From Streptomyces violascens (lineage in GTDB: Bacteria > Actinomycetota > Actinomycetes > Streptomycetales > Streptomycetaceae), in the NCBI RefSeq assembly GCF_014649955.1, contig NZ_BMUA01000003.1:346456-410455 (forward strand): a DNA stretch of 64,000 bases, read 5' to 3'. Numbering within the stretch: position 1 is the stretch's first letter; each line of letters starts with the position of its first letter. Below are positions 7,892 to 16,124 of the stretch, in pieces. Both the position numbers and the translations under genes were made by a program. The notes beneath the pieces were generated by a model that was not told the origin of the DNA, ran no database searches, and saw nothing but the letters and a program-made list of their open reading frames with translations.

Positions 7892-9256
7892 TCAGGTGCC
7901 CAGGACCTGCGCAAGGTCCAGCGCCCCGGCCACCCGGCCCGCCACGCTCTCCGCGTACGCCGCGTCCGGGCGTTCGAAGGCCGGGCGGGACGGGCCGCGC
8001 AGGAAGGTCAGGACGCCCAGGGTGCGGCCGCGGCTGCGCAGCACCACGCACAGGGCGTGGGCCGCGTCCGGCGGCCACTGGCGCTCCGCCGCCCAGGATT
8101 CGTCCGCGCCGCCCGCGCTGTCCCGTACGGAGCCGATCCGGTCCATCGCCTGCAGCGCGGGGTGGCCCGCCGGATAGCGGACCGGGATGCCGCCGCCCAC
8201 CACGGGAGCTGCCGGGCCGGGCGCGCCGGCCGGGGTCGCGGCTGCCCGTACGAGCCGCTCGCCCACGGCCAGGTCCACCAGGGCGTGGTCGGCGAAGCCG
8301 GCCAGGGCGTAGTCCAGGTGGGAGGTCGCCGCCTCCATCGGGTCCTCGCACTCGGCGGCGGTCCGCGAGGCGCGGTGGAGCTGGTTGGAGCGGAAGCGGA
8401 GCCGGTCGGCGTCCTGTTCGGCGAGCCGGGCGTCGGTGACGTCCTGGAAGAGCCAGCCGACCCCGAGCGGAACCGGTTCTTCCGCGAGCGGCGAGGACAG
8501 CCGGAGGAACCCGCTGCGCCAGCAGCGCCGCCGCTCGCCCTCCGCGGTGCGCAGCGTGACCCACACCTCGGCGGGGCTGGCCGGCGCGCCTTCGGACAGG
8601 ACGTGCTGGAGTGCGCCCTCCAGGTCCTCGACGCCCTGGACGATCAGCTCACCCAGGGGGCGGCCGAGGAGGGTCGCGCGTCCGGTACCGAGGGCTCGGG
8701 CGGCGTAGGCGTTGACGACGGTGGGCCGCAGGTCGACGTCGAGCAGGACGACGCCCCAGGACACGTCCTCGAACAGGGCCTCGCTGAGTGCGATGGACCG
8801 TTCCAGGTCGATCTGCGCGTGCACCTCGCTGAACGCGCAGTACACCCCGGCCGGGCTCCCGTCGGCGCCCCGCACGCCCGCCGACTGCGTACGGACGAGG
8901 ACGCGACCGCCGTCCCTCCTGAGGAGGGCGAACTCATGGACCTGGCGGCCCGGCGTGTCCATGACGGCCATGAGCCGGCCCTGTACCTCGTCGGCGTCGG
9001 CGGGCCGCACCGCCCAGCCCGCGAACCCCCGCCGCCCGACAGCCTCTTCGGCCGCCCAGCCGAGGATCCGCTCGGCCTCGCGGTTCCAGTGGGTGACCAC
9101 GCCGTCCGCGTCGAACGCGCACAGGGCCGCGTCCATCCCATCAAGCAGCGCGGCGAGAAGGTCCCCGCCGGGTTCCGGGGCGGCCGCATTCGCGGGCCCG
9201 GCACCGGATCCGTCCGGAACCGGAGCACTGGCGGTCTCACTCCGGGAAGCACTCAT
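7892..9256 (-). CDS. PAS/PAS/GAF sensor protein without an output domain
   Basis: 454 residues. Two PAS-like folds are visible: residues about 35-145 (ALCAFDADGVVTHWNREAERILGW) and about 160-275 (VLLDVDLRPTVVNAYAARALG, ending in a PAC-like VGWLFQDVTDARLAEQDA). A linker helix leads to a GAF-like region at about 290-450. No kinase, GGDEF, EAL or PP2C domain follows, so it is probably a sensor that acts through protein contacts, or a degenerate member of the PAS/GAF phosphatase group. The ATG at 9256 has CAGGGGG upstream. Confidence 0.8.
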   Translation of the reverse strand: MSASRSETASAPVPDGSGAGPANAAAPEPGGDLLAALLDGMDAALCAFDADGVVTHWNREAERILGWAAEEAVGRRGFAGWAVRPADADEVQGRLMAVMDTPGRQVHEFALLRRDGGRVLVRTQSAGVRGADGSPAGVYCAFSEVHAQIDLERSIALSEALFEDVSWGVVLLDVDLRPTVVNAYAARALGTGRATLLGRPLGELIVQGVEDLEGALQHVLSEGAPASPAEVWVTLRTAEGERRRCWRSGFLRLSSPLAEEPVPLGVGWLFQDVTDARLAEQDADRLRFRSNQLHRASRTAAECEDPMEAATSHLDYALAGFADHALVDLAVGERLVRAAATPAGAPGPAAPVVGGGIPVRYPAGHPALQAMDRIGSVRDSAGGADESWAAERQWPPDAAHALCVVLRSRGRTLGVLTFLRGPSRPAFERPDAAYAESVAGRVAGALDLAQVLGT

Positions 9257-9438
9257 CCTGGCACCCCCTGCAGGACGTGGTCGCCGCATCACACGGCTGA
9301 CGCGCAGACGTACGCACGTCGGATCATTCAACTCGAACGTGACGCACCCCACACCGACTTCGGCGAAATCCCTTCCGTCCAACGGCAGTTACCGGCCGCC
9401 TCTGGACGCCCCGCCGGGCCGCGCACATAGTGACGCCC

Positions 9439-9819
9439 ATGACCTCTCTCGTACGCCATGTGACATTCGACTGCGCCGACGCCTACCGCCTGGCCGCGTT
9501 CTGGGCCGAGGCGCTCGGCGGCACCGTGAGCAAGGAGGACGAGCCCGACGACCCGGAGGTCCTCGTCGAGGCCGAGGGCATCGGCCTGCTGTTCATCCAG
9601 GTGCCCGAGGGCAAGGCGGTGAAGAATCGCATCCACCTGGACCTCCAGCCCCAGGACCGCACCCGCGACGAGGAGGCCGACCGCCTGGTGGCCCTGGGTG
9701 CCACCCTCCTCGCCGACCACCGCCTCCCGGACGGCAGGGGCTGGCTCACCCTGGCCGACATCGAGGGCAACGAGTTCTGCGTGGAACGCAGCGCGGCGGA
9801 GCGGGCGCGTACGCAATGA
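9439..9819 (+). CDS. VOC (glyoxalase/bleomycin-resistance fold) protein
   Basis: 126 residues with the paired beta-alpha-beta-beta-beta modules of vicinal-oxygen-chelate proteins: VRHVTFDCADAYRLAAFWAEALG at the N-terminus, then RIHLDLQPQDRTRDEEADRLVALGA and a C-terminal LADIEGNEFCVE. The metal positions (His6, His in IHLDL, Glu in NEFCVE) are plausible. There is no clear ribosome-binding site before ATG 9439, and an in-frame GTG lies at 9430, so a leaderless transcript is possible. Function unknown. Confidence 0.82.
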   Translation: MTSLVRHVTFDCADAYRLAAFWAEALGGTVSKEDEPDDPEVLVEAEGIGLLFIQVPEGKAVKNRIHLDLQPQDRTRDEEADRLVALGATLLADHRLPDGRGWLTLADIEGNEFCVERSAAERARTQ

Positions 9820-9839
9820 ACGCGTACCCAATAAATCGG

Positions 9840-9868
9840 TTGAGGGGCGCCGAGGGGCTGCCTAATGT
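9840..9868 (+). promoter_or_regulatory. Vegetative-type promoter of the putative small RNA
   Basis: TTGAGG (9840-9845), a 17-nt spacer and TAATGT (9863-9868) match the HrdB-like -35/-10 pattern. A start near 9875 is predicted. The next coding gene faces the other way, so the transcript is unlikely to be a leader. Confidence 0.55.
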
Positions 9869-9874
9869 GTGGTG

Positions 9875-10070
9875 CACACGAGAAGGGAGGTGGTTTGACA
9901 GATGTATGCAAACCGGACGCGTGAGGTGACTGCGGGCTGACGCCTGCCAGTCGCACTCTTTGTGCGGTGCCGGCATGACGCCGGCCGAATTCCCAAGCAG
10001 TCACCGACCCGCGGGCTCGCCGGTACGTCCGGCCGGCTTCTCTTCGGAGGAACCCGAGCCCGCGGGTTTC
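9875..10070 (+). ncRNA. Candidate structured small RNA of about 195 nt
   Basis: A promoter-like site precedes this stretch and a strong terminator-like hairpin ends it. Between them are nested complementary segments: GGTTTG/CAAACC (9892-9897/9909-9914), and a 9-bp closing stem GGTGACTGC/GCAGTCACC (9925-9933/9997-10005). The closing stem encloses CGCAC-tcttt-GTGCG (9952-9966) and GCCGGC-atgac-GCCGGC (9969-9985). The end is the 13-bp stem ACCCGCGGGCTCG/CGAGCCCGCGGGT (10007-10019/10055-10067) followed by TTTC. The next gene, pdxH, is on the other strand. I do not recognise it as 6S, SRP, RNase P, tmRNA or a known riboswitch. A 12-codon ORF at 9902-9940 with a strong GGGAGG could make it a dual-function RNA. 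Confidence 0.5.
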
Positions 10071-10104
10071 TGCATGTCCGGGGGCGGGAAGCGCATGCCC
10101 GGGC

Positions 10105-10761
10105 TCAGGGGGCGAGGCGCTCCACGTGCCAGGTGGGGCCGTCCGACGCGTACCGGAGCCGGTCGTGGAGGCGGTTCTCGTGGCCCTGCCAGAACTCCAC
10201 CGTCTCGGGGCTGATCCGGAAGCCGCCCCAGTGTTCGGGGACCGGGACGTCGCTGCCTTCGGGGTAGCGGGCCACCAACTCCTCGTAGCGGACGGTCAGT
10301 TCGGCGCGGGAGGCGATCACCGCGGACTGGGCGCTGGCCCAGGCGCCGAGCTGCGAGCCGTGCGGGCGGCTGCGGAAGTAGCGCTCGGTCTCGGCGCGCG
10401 GGACGCGGGAGGCGGTCCCGGTGACGATGACCTGGCGGGCCAGCTGGTGCCAGGGGAAGAGCAGCGAGGCGTACGGGTTCGCGGTGAGCTCGGTGGCCTT
10501 GCGCGAGGCGTAATTGGTGAAGAAGACGAAGCCGTGCTCGTCATAGGACTTCAGGAGCACCGTGCGGGTGGAGGGGCGCCCGTCGGGGGTGGCGGTGGCG
10601 ACGACCATCGCGTTGGGCTCGTGCAGCCCGCCGGCCACGGCCTCCTTGAACCAGCGCGCGAACTGCCCCATGGGCGTGGCGGCCAGATCCTCCTCGGCGA
10701 GGACGGTGGTGCGGTACTGCTCGCGCATCGCTGCGGGGTCCAGGTCGGTCACGTGACCCAT
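10105..10761 (-). CDS. pdxH: Pyridoxamine 5'-phosphate oxidase
   Basis: 218 residues. It oxidises pyridoxine or pyridoxamine phosphate to pyridoxal phosphate using FMN. Typical PdxH segments are present: [41 protein letters not shown] (FMN-phosphate contacts), [17 protein letters not shown], the [14 protein letters not shown] loop, and a C-terminal W-HVERLAP that closes the dimer site. The start is either ATG 10761 or GTG 10752 (VTDLDPAAM); neither has a strong ribosome-binding site. It is divergent from the citrate synthase gene. Confidence 0.93.
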   Translation of the reverse strand: MGHVTDLDPAAMREQYRTTVLAEEDLAATPMGQFARWFKEAVAGGLHEPNAMVVATATPDGRPSTRTVLLKSYDEHGFVFFTNYASRKATELTANPYASLLFPWHQLARQVIVTGTASRVPRAETERYFRSRPHGSQLGAWASAQSAVIASRAELTVRYEELVARYPEGSDVPVPEHWGGFRISPETVEFWQGHENRLHDRLRYASDGPTWHVERLAP

Positions 10762-11033
10762 CCTGCCGCACCGCCGCCATGGCCTGGGCGGGGGGCCAGT
10801 GTGCCCGCGGCGGCGGGGCGTTAACCCTGTGCCGCCGAATTGGGGCAGTGTGCCGGATGTCACGCTTCCCCGCATCGGCGGGACCCGCCAAACTCTCGGC
10901 TGGGCCACTGTGGCCTCCATACACGCGTGAAGCCTCCGGCGGGATTCCTGACCGTCGTACGGGGCATGACCGAGGGACCCGGGGCGGCACGGCCCGCCCG
11001 CAGCCCGACGCACACATCTTGAGGAGCCGCCTG

Positions 11034-12143
11034 ATGTCCGACTTCGTACCCGGACTTGAGGGAGTCGTCGCGTTCGAGACGGAGATCGCCGAGCCGGACA
11101 AGGAGGGCGGCGCCCTTCGCTACCGGGGCGTCGACATCGAGGACCTGGTCGGCCACGTCTCGTTCGGGAACGTGTGGGGACTCCTGGTCGACGGGGCGTT
11201 CAACCCCGGCCTGCCGCCCGCCGAGCCGTTCCCGATCCCCGTCCACTCCGGGGACATCCGGGTGGACGTGCAGTCCGCGCTGGCCATGCTGGCGCCCGTG
11301 TGGGGCCTCAAACCGCTGCTCGACATCGACGAGCGCACCGCCCGCGACAACCTGGCCCGGGCCGCCGTCATGGCGCTGTCGTACGTCGCCCAGTCGGCGC
11401 GCGGGCAGGGCCTGCCGATGGTGCCGCAGCGGGAGATCGACAAGGCGGAGTCCATCGTCGAGCGGTTCATGATCCGCTGGCGCGGCGAGCCGGACCCCAA
11501 GCACGTCAAGGCGGTGGACGCGTACTGGACGAGCGCCGCGGAGCACGGCATGAACGCCTCGACGTTCACCGCCCGCGTCATCGCCTCGACCGGCGCGGAC
11601 GTGGCGGCCGCGCTGTCCGGCGCGGTCGGCGCGATGTCGGGTCCGCTGCACGGCGGTGCCCCCTCGCGCGTGCTCGGCATGATCGAGGAGATCGAGCGGA
11701 CCGGGGACGCGACCGCGTACGTGAAGCAGGCGCTCGACAACGGCGAGCGCCTGATGGGCTTCGGCCACCGCGTCTACCGCGCCGAGGACCCGCGCGCGCG
11801 GGTGCTGCGCCGCACCGCGAAGGAGCTGGGCGCGCCGCGCTTCGAGGTGGCGGAGGCGCTGGAGAAGGCGGCCCTGGACGAGCTGCACGCGCGGCGGCCC
11901 GACCGTGTCCTCGCGACGAACGTGGAGTTCTGGGCGGCGATCGTCCTGGACTTCGCGGAGGTCCCGGCGCACATGTTCACGTCGATGTTCACCTGCGCCC
12001 GGACGGCGGGCTGGTCGGCGCACATCCTGGAGCAGAAGCGGACGGGCCGTCTGGTGCGGCCGTCGGCCCGCTATGTGGGCCCGGGTGCGCGGGATCCGCG
12101 TTCCATCGAGGGATACGCAGACATCACGGACATCTCCCACTGA
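11034..12143 (+). CDS. Citrate synthase (type 2-like second isozyme)
   Basis: 369 residues. It condenses oxaloacetate and acetyl-CoA, or acts as a methylcitrate-type relative. Citrate-synthase landmarks are [14 protein letters not shown] (active-site His), [29 protein letters not shown] (second His and Arg pair) and [16 protein letters not shown]. The N-terminus is short, as in the small bacterial forms. GAGGAG lies 8 nt before the ATG. It shares a 272-bp divergent region with pdxH, in which I see no confident operator. Confidence 0.92.
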   Translation: MSDFVPGLEGVVAFETEIAEPDKEGGALRYRGVDIEDLVGHVSFGNVWGLLVDGAFNPGLPPAEPFPIPVHSGDIRVDVQSALAMLAPVWGLKPLLDIDERTARDNLARAAVMALSYVAQSARGQGLPMVPQREIDKAESIVERFMIRWRGEPDPKHVKAVDAYWTSAAEHGMNASTFTARVIASTGADVAAALSGAVGAMSGPLHGGAPSRVLGMIEEIERTGDATAYVKQALDNGERLMGFGHRVYRAEDPRARVLRRTAKELGAPRFEVAEALEKAALDELHARRPDRVLATNVEFWAAIVLDFAEVPAHMFTSMFTCARTAGWSAHILEQKRTGRLVRPSARYVGPGARDPRSIEGYADITDISH

Positions 12144-12266
12144 GCCGGGAGAGGGAAGGCGGACCGCACGCGTGGAGTAGTCGTTAGACCACTCAGCGCG
12201 ACACTGTGCCACGTTCGAGCTAGCGTCGTAATTGTCAGGTTTGTCCACCGACATGTGGAGTTCATC

Positions 12267-12479
12267 GTGAGCCTCATACGACGCGCCGCCGTTGTGGTCG
12301 CGCTTTCCGCCGCCGTAATAGTCCCCGCCGCCGTGTCCGCACAGGCGGCCCCGCAACCCGCCCCTCGCGTGGTGGCCGATGATGACGACGAGGGGGGTCA
12401 CGGGCACGGCGGGCACGGCGGATGGGGATGGGGGTGGGGATGGGGGGACCACGAGCACGACTTGATCCACATCCTCTGA
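12267..12479 (+). CDS. Small secreted Gly/His/Trp-rich protein
   Basis: 70 residues. A signal peptide (VSLIRRAAVVVALSAAVIVP, cleavage after SAQA) is followed by an acidic DDDDE patch and a short GHGHGGHGGWGWGWGWGDHEHD tail. The alternating Gly/aromatic and His pattern suggests metal binding or a self-associating wall peptide, which is inference. GTG 12267 is preferred because GTGGAG sits 6 nt before it; an in-frame ATG at 12255 lacks a site. No family recognised. Confidence 0.7.
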   Translation: MSLIRRAAVVVALSAAVIVPAAVSAQAAPQPAPRVVADDDDEGGHGHGGHGGWGWGWGWGDHEHDLIHIL

Positions 12480-12507
12480 CCTGCACCCCGGTCAGAACGG
12501 CACAGGC

Positions 12508-12538
12508 GCGCGCCCGGAACTCCGTGTTCCGGGCGCGC
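12508..12538. terminator. Bidirectional hairpin terminator
   Basis: GCGCGCCCGGAAC (12508-12520) and GTTCCGGGCGCGC (12526-12538) form a perfect 13-bp stem with a 5-base loop. It lies between the convergent ends of the genes at 12479 and 12569. Confidence 0.75.
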
Positions 12539-12568
12539 CCGTGTCTCGTCCGCGTACGCGGGAGTCCG

Positions 12569-12895
12569 TCACCCCACCTCGGGTACGAGGTTGGTGAGCG
12601 GGGCCGCCTGGTCGGCCACCTGCGTCACCTTGTTCGCGTCGTTGAGGCGGCTGAGCCCGGCCAGCTGGTCCCTGGTCGTGGGGAACTGGGCCCGGTACTC
12701 CTCGGGGATGTTACTGGTGGCGATGGCGTCGAGCTCGGTGGCCGGGTCGGCCGCCTTGACGAGGCGGTCTACGGGGCTCTCGGCGCTCGCGGTGGAAGCG
12801 GCAAGGCCCGCGGCACCGGCGGCGACGACAAGGACTGTGGCGATTCGTCGTGTTGAGATCACGCCTGCACAACGGGGAGCGGCAGCACCGGACAC
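12569..12895 (-). CDS. Small secreted protein of unknown function
   Basis: 108 residues. A signal peptide runs to about residue 38 (STRRIATVLVVAAGAAGLAAS, cleavage near STASA). A short mature helix-rich chain follows, with SPVDRLVKAADPATELDAIA and a C-terminal NLVPEVG. The GTG at 12895 has GGGGGC 5 nt upstream; an internal GTG at 12862 would give a 97-residue form with a more compact signal peptide. No known domain. Confidence 0.65.
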   Translation of the reverse strand: MSGAAAPRCAGVISTRRIATVLVVAAGAAGLAASTASAESPVDRLVKAADPATELDAIATSNIPEEYRAQFPTTRDQLAGLSRLNDANKVTQVADQAAPLTNLVPEVG

Positions 12896-12957
12896 GGTCG
12901 CCCCCGGCTCTCACCCGAAACGCCTACCTGCCCGAACAGCCCGGTCGCACAAGGCAA

Positions 12958-12998
12958 CAGCTCCCGCCCGGGGGGAGTAGAACCCCGGGCAGGAGCTG
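12958..12998. terminator. Hairpin terminator after the His-motif secreted protein gene
   Basis: CAGCTCC-C-GCCCGGGG (12958-12973) pairs with CCCCGGGC-A-GGAGCTG (12983-12998), 15 pairs with one C/A mismatch. It lies about 110 bp past the stop at 13111 on the minus strand. Confidence 0.6.
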
Positions 12999-13110
12999 CT
13001 GGCGCACTGTCCGCGCCGCGACACGGATCCTGTTCCGCGCGGTCCAACGACCGGTGCGGAGAAACGTTCTGCCGGAGCAGCCGACCGGGCCACTCGCGCG
13101 GGGAGATGCC

Positions 13111-13740
13111 CTAGAGGCCCTGCGGCCAGTCGTAGGTCTCGGGTACGGGCCCGGTGTCGGCGTCCCGGGTGAAGACGAGGGCGATCTCGTCGTGGGCGCG
13201 CAGCACGATCGCCCCGGGGTTTCCGGGGGTCTTGCGGCCGTTGACGTACGCCGTGAGGTGGCGGCCGCCGCCGGCGTGGAGGCCGCCGATGCGGTTCGCG
13301 GAGAGCGGCACCCGCCATTCGGCCATGAACTGGCCGAGCGTGAAGACCGCCGGCCGCGGCGACTCGACGTGGATCACGCCGCTGGTGTCGTGGGTGTGCA
13401 CGGGGCTGATGCGGCGGCGCGGCTCGTCGATGCCGATCGAGGCGGGGACGGTGACGGGCTTGCCGTCGACGAGGACGTCCAGGTGGGTGTGGGTGTGCTG
13501 CACCGTGCCCTCGGCGGACAGCATCTCCAGGCCTGCCGCCGCGACCGCGGCGGAGGCGTCGGCGGGTGCGGGCCACGGCGGCAGCGCGCCCTGGTCGGCA
13601 CCCACGCCGTGCGGGTCGGGCCGGCCGGGAGACGCCGAGGCACCCCCGGACAACAGGGCCGCGGCGGTGACGGCGAGCAGCGCTGCGACGGCCCTGCCGA
13701 GCGGCGCCGTGGCGAGGACGTTCCTTGACGGACGGGCCAT
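13111..13740 (-). CDS. Secreted protein with paired HTHxH-type histidine motifs
   Basis: 209 residues. The N-terminal signal sequence (LGRAVAALLAVTAAALLSGG) is cleaved near ASASP. The mature part has two histidine clusters, VQHTHTHLDVLVDGKPVTVP (about residues 80-100) and ISPVHTHDTSGVIHVESP (about 110-128). FTLGQFMAEWRVPLSANRIG and a lone C-terminal TYDWPQGL follow. The His clusters and the beta-rich spacing suggest a small metal-binding extracellular domain found as an unnamed family in many bacteria (recalled, not checked). It begins a leftward run of secreted-protein genes. Confidence 0.72.
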   Translation of the reverse strand: MARPSRNVLATAPLGRAVAALLAVTAAALLSGGASASPGRPDPHGVGADQGALPPWPAPADASAAVAAAGLEMLSAEGTVQHTHTHLDVLVDGKPVTVPASIGIDEPRRRISPVHTHDTSGVIHVESPRPAVFTLGQFMAEWRVPLSANRIGGLHAGGGRHLTAYVNGRKTPGNPGAIVLRAHDEIALVFTRDADTGPVPETYDWPQGL

Positions 13741-13778
13741 GGGCCAACTCCGGTGCGTAGAGGCAGACTTGAAGGATT

Positions 13779-14276
13779 TCAGAGGAGCGCGGTGGCGTCG
13801 GGGTCGCCCTGGACGGCGGGTGCGCTCACGCCGGCCGAGGGCGTGGTGACCCCGGGCAGGCGGCCGGGCTCAGGCCGGCCGATGGGGGCGCCGAGTTCCG
13901 CGCCGGGGGTGGCGGCGCGCAGCTCGGAGCTGGGGCTGACCAGCTCGGGGGTGCCGAGGTTGCCGGAAGTCAGCGGATTGGGCAGCGGCGTGCTGATGTG
14001 CGTGTCGGGCATCGCGCTGTCGAACGGGATGGCCGGGACCATGTTCGTCGGCAGGAGCTTGCCCTTCACATAGCGCGGGCCGTTCGGCGCCCCGGGGATG
14101 GGGAGCGGCATGCCCGTCTGCAGGGTGGGGGCGTCGAACGGGAGGACGTTGTTCAGAACGTAGAGGGGAGGGGCGATCGGAACGGCCGGGACCTCCGCCG
14201 CGGCCGGCGCCACCGCTGCCGCGGTCGCCATGCAGGCCATGACGCCCGCCAGTCCCGTACGTGAGGTGATTCCCAT
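13779..14276 (-). CDS. Secreted Pro-rich protein of unknown function
   Basis: 165 residues. A signal peptide ends near APAAAEVP. The mature chain is low-complexity, rich in Pro, Leu and Thr, with PLYVLNNVLPFDAPTLQTGMPLP and TPLPNPLTSGNLGTPELVSP. There is no Cys and no anchor. GGAAGGA lies about 11 nt before the ATG at 14276. The intergenic region shared with the divergent gene at 14455 contains the tandem GCTTGCAGCAA repeats. No family recognised. Confidence 0.7.
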   Translation of the reverse strand: MGITSRTGLAGVMACMATAAAVAPAAAEVPAVPIAPPLYVLNNVLPFDAPTLQTGMPLPIPGAPNGPRYVKGKLLPTNMVPAIPFDSAMPDTHISTPLPNPLTSGNLGTPELVSPSSELRAATPGAELGAPIGRPEPGRLPGVTTPSAGVSAPAVQGDPDATALL

Positions 14277-14361
14277 GGGTGTTGTGTTCCTTCCCTGGCC
14301 TACGCTGCCGTGTCGCCCTGCAAGAACGACCCCGGCACCTCGATCACTGCAAAGTTCGCCT

Positions 14362-14384
14362 GCTTGCAGCAACGCTTGCAGCAA
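14362..14384. promoter_or_regulatory. Tandem GCTTGCAGCAA direct repeats
   Basis: GCTTGCAGCAA occurs at 14362-14372 and again at 14374-14384, a 12-bp period. Each copy contains the near-palindrome TTGC-A-GCAA. The site lies between divergent secreted-protein genes. It resembles, from memory, the CTTGCAG-type repeats near amylase and maltose promoters bound by LacI-family regulators in Streptomyces. Confidence 0.45.
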
Positions 14385-14419
14385 TGCGAAGTCAATACGG
14401 CGTGCTCGTATTGACGGGG

Positions 14420-14447
14420 CGTGCCCTTGGCCCGGCTCGGGCGTTGT
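14420..14447 (+). promoter_or_regulatory. BldN-like promoter giving a leaderless transcript
   Basis: CGTGCC (14420-14425), 16 nt, CGTTGT (14442-14447), then 7 nt to the ATG at 14455. The same hexamers, spacing and start-codon distance recur at 16090-16117. The pattern is close to the BldN consensus recalled as CGTAAC-N16-CGTTGA. Confidence 0.6.
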
Positions 14448-14454
14448 AGCCGAC

Positions 14455-14733
14455 ATGAACGTACGTCGATACCTTGCGGCCGCCGCTGCCGGAACCGCGC
14501 TCGCCGCCGCCCTGTCCCCCAGCGCCCACGCCCTCGACCTGGGCAACACCCTGAGCAGTGCGGCCAGGACCACGAGCGCCGCGGGCGCGCAGGTCAAGCC
14601 CGCGGCCGAAACCGCCGTCGGGGACAGGCTGGGCCGCAAGGTGACCGCCCTGAAGAACGGCGTGCGGGCCGGGACCGAGGCGGTGACGGCCGCCAACGAC
14701 GCGGTGCGTGCCGGTCACGCGCTGGTGAGCTGA
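14455..14733 (+). CDS. Small secreted helical protein
   Basis: 92 residues. Signal peptide MNVRRYLAAAAAGTALAAALSPSAHA, then a short amphipathic chain (ARTTSAAGAQVKPAAETAVGDRLGRKVTALKNGVRAGTEAV is helix-like throughout). There are no Cys residues. The start codon sits 7 nt after a BldN-like -10, so the transcript is probably leaderless. The P450 gene follows 61 bp downstream with no terminator, so both may be made together during development. No family recognised. Confidence 0.72.
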   Translation: MNVRRYLAAAAAGTALAAALSPSAHALDLGNTLSSAARTTSAAGAQVKPAAETAVGDRLGRKVTALKNGVRAGTEAVTAANDAVRAGHALVS

Positions 14734-14794
14734 ACCCCGACCCGCCCCCGACTCCCGTGCACGAAGGCCGCGCGGCGGCCAGGACGGTGCGAGC

Positions 14795-16066
14795 GTGAAC
14801 CACCCCCGGACCCTCCCGGCCCCCGCCGCCGATCTCGCCGACCCGGCATTCTGGAAGCAGCCGCCCGCTCAACGCCTGGCGCGTTTCGCGGAGTTGCGCA
14901 GCGAGCCGCGCCCGGTGTTCTTCACCGAGCGCCGGGCCACCCGGCACCGCCCCGAGCGGGGCTTCTACGCACTGGTCCGGCACGCCGACGTCCTGAAGGC
15001 GAGCCGGCTGCCGCGTGTCTTCGCGAGCGCCCCGGGCGTCACCTCGCCTGAGCCGGCCCGCTGGGTGCGGGCGGTGTTCGGCGATTCGATGGTCAATCTC
15101 GACGGCGCCGACCACACCCGCCTGCGTCGCATCGTCCAGCAGGCGTTCACCCCGCGCCTGCTTGCCGAGACCGAGGCCAGCATCCGTGAGCTCGCCGTAC
15201 GCATCGTCGACGACATGGTCGCCGAACGGCCCGACGAGTTCGTCTCGGCGGTGGCCTCCCGCATGTCGTTCGAGGTCATCTGCGCGATGCTGGGCGTCCC
15301 CGACGCCTACCGGTACCGCATCGCCCGGCAGATCGACCGGGCCTCCGAGCACGCGGGCGTACGGCGCAGTCTCGGCGCCCGCCTGCTGAGCCCGGGCAAG
15401 GGGCTGCGGGCGCTGGCCCGGATGGAGCTGACGGTGGCCCGGCTGGGCCGCGAGCGGCGGCGGCGCCCCACCGGCGACCTCATCTCGGCTCTGGTGTGCG
15501 CCGACCTGGACGGCGAGCGGCTGACGTACCGTCAACTCGGTTCGTTCTTCTCGCTGTTGCTCGTAGCAGGTGTCGAGACGACCCGCAACGCGATCGCCCA
15601 TGCGCTGGCTCTGCTGATCAACAATCCCGATCAACATGCCCTGCTGCTCTCGGACTTCGAGAAGTACGCGGACGGCGCCGTCGACGAGATCGTGCGCCAT
15701 TCGACGCCCATCATCCAGTTCCGCCGGACCGTGACCACCCGCTATGCGATGTCGGGCCACACCTTCCTGCCCGGCGACAAGGTGATGCTCCTCTACGCGT
15801 CCGCCAATCGCGACGCCTCCGTGTTCGCCGACCCGGACGCCTTCGACATCACGCGCGATCCCAATCCGCATCTGGGGTACGGGGGCGGCGGTCCGCACTA
15901 CTGCCTCGGGGCGCATCTGGCACGGCTCGAGATCAAGGCCGTCCTGCGCGAACTGCTGACCAGGCCGCTGACCCTGCGCACCCTCGGCGAACCCGAGCTG
16001 GGCACCTCCAACTTCGACCACCGCGTACGCAAGCAGCATTTCGCATTTGATGTGACCAAGCCCTGA
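14795..16066 (+). CDS. Cytochrome P450 (CYP124/125/142-like clade)
   Basis: 423 residues. All P450 landmarks are present: I-helix LLVAGVETTRNAIA (about residues 258-271), K-helix EIVR (ExxR) in VDEIVRHSTPIIQFRR, and the heme loop GYGGGGPHYCLGAHLARLE with the axial Cys. The N-terminal FWKQPPAQRLARFAELR and the C-terminal GTSNFDHRVRKQHFAF resemble clades that hydroxylate steroid side chains or methyl-branched lipids. The substrate is not predictable from sequence. Its redox partners are not nearby. It lies in the BldN-like transcription unit starting at 14455. Confidence 0.88.
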   Translation: MNHPRTLPAPAADLADPAFWKQPPAQRLARFAELRSEPRPVFFTERRATRHRPERGFYALVRHADVLKASRLPRVFASAPGVTSPEPARWVRAVFGDSMVNLDGADHTRLRRIVQQAFTPRLLAETEASIRELAVRIVDDMVAERPDEFVSAVASRMSFEVICAMLGVPDAYRYRIARQIDRASEHAGVRRSLGARLLSPGKGLRALARMELTVARLGRERRRRPTGDLISALVCADLDGERLTYRQLGSFFSLLLVAGVETTRNAIAHALALLINNPDQHALLLSDFEKYADGAVDEIVRHSTPIIQFRRTVTTRYAMSGHTFLPGDKVMLLYASANRDASVFADPDAFDITRDPNPHLGYGGGGPHYCLGAHLARLEIKAVLRELLTRPLTLRTLGEPELGTSNFDHRVRKQHFAFDVTKP

Positions 16067-16089
16067 ATCGCCGGGCCCGGCCCGGCATC

Positions 16090-16117
16090 CGTGCCCTCCC
16101 CGCGCACGCGGCGTTGT
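16090..16117 (+). promoter_or_regulatory. BldN-like promoter giving a leaderless transcript
   Basis: CGTGCC (16090-16095), 16 nt, CGTTGT (16112-16117), then 7 nt to the ATG at 16125. Geometry is identical to 14420-14447, although the spacer bases differ, which argues for selection rather than recent duplication. Confidence 0.6.
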
Positions 16118-16124
16118 ACCGGGC

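Noticed and set aside
8000..9250. PP2C-type phosphatase output for the PAS/GAF protein
   Set aside because: The reading frame ends after the GAF-like region; no PP2C metal-binding Asp motifs are visible.
9902..9940. 12-codon ORF with a strong ribosome-binding site inside the RNA candidate
   Set aside because: Too short to call a gene alone; kept as part of the RNA description.
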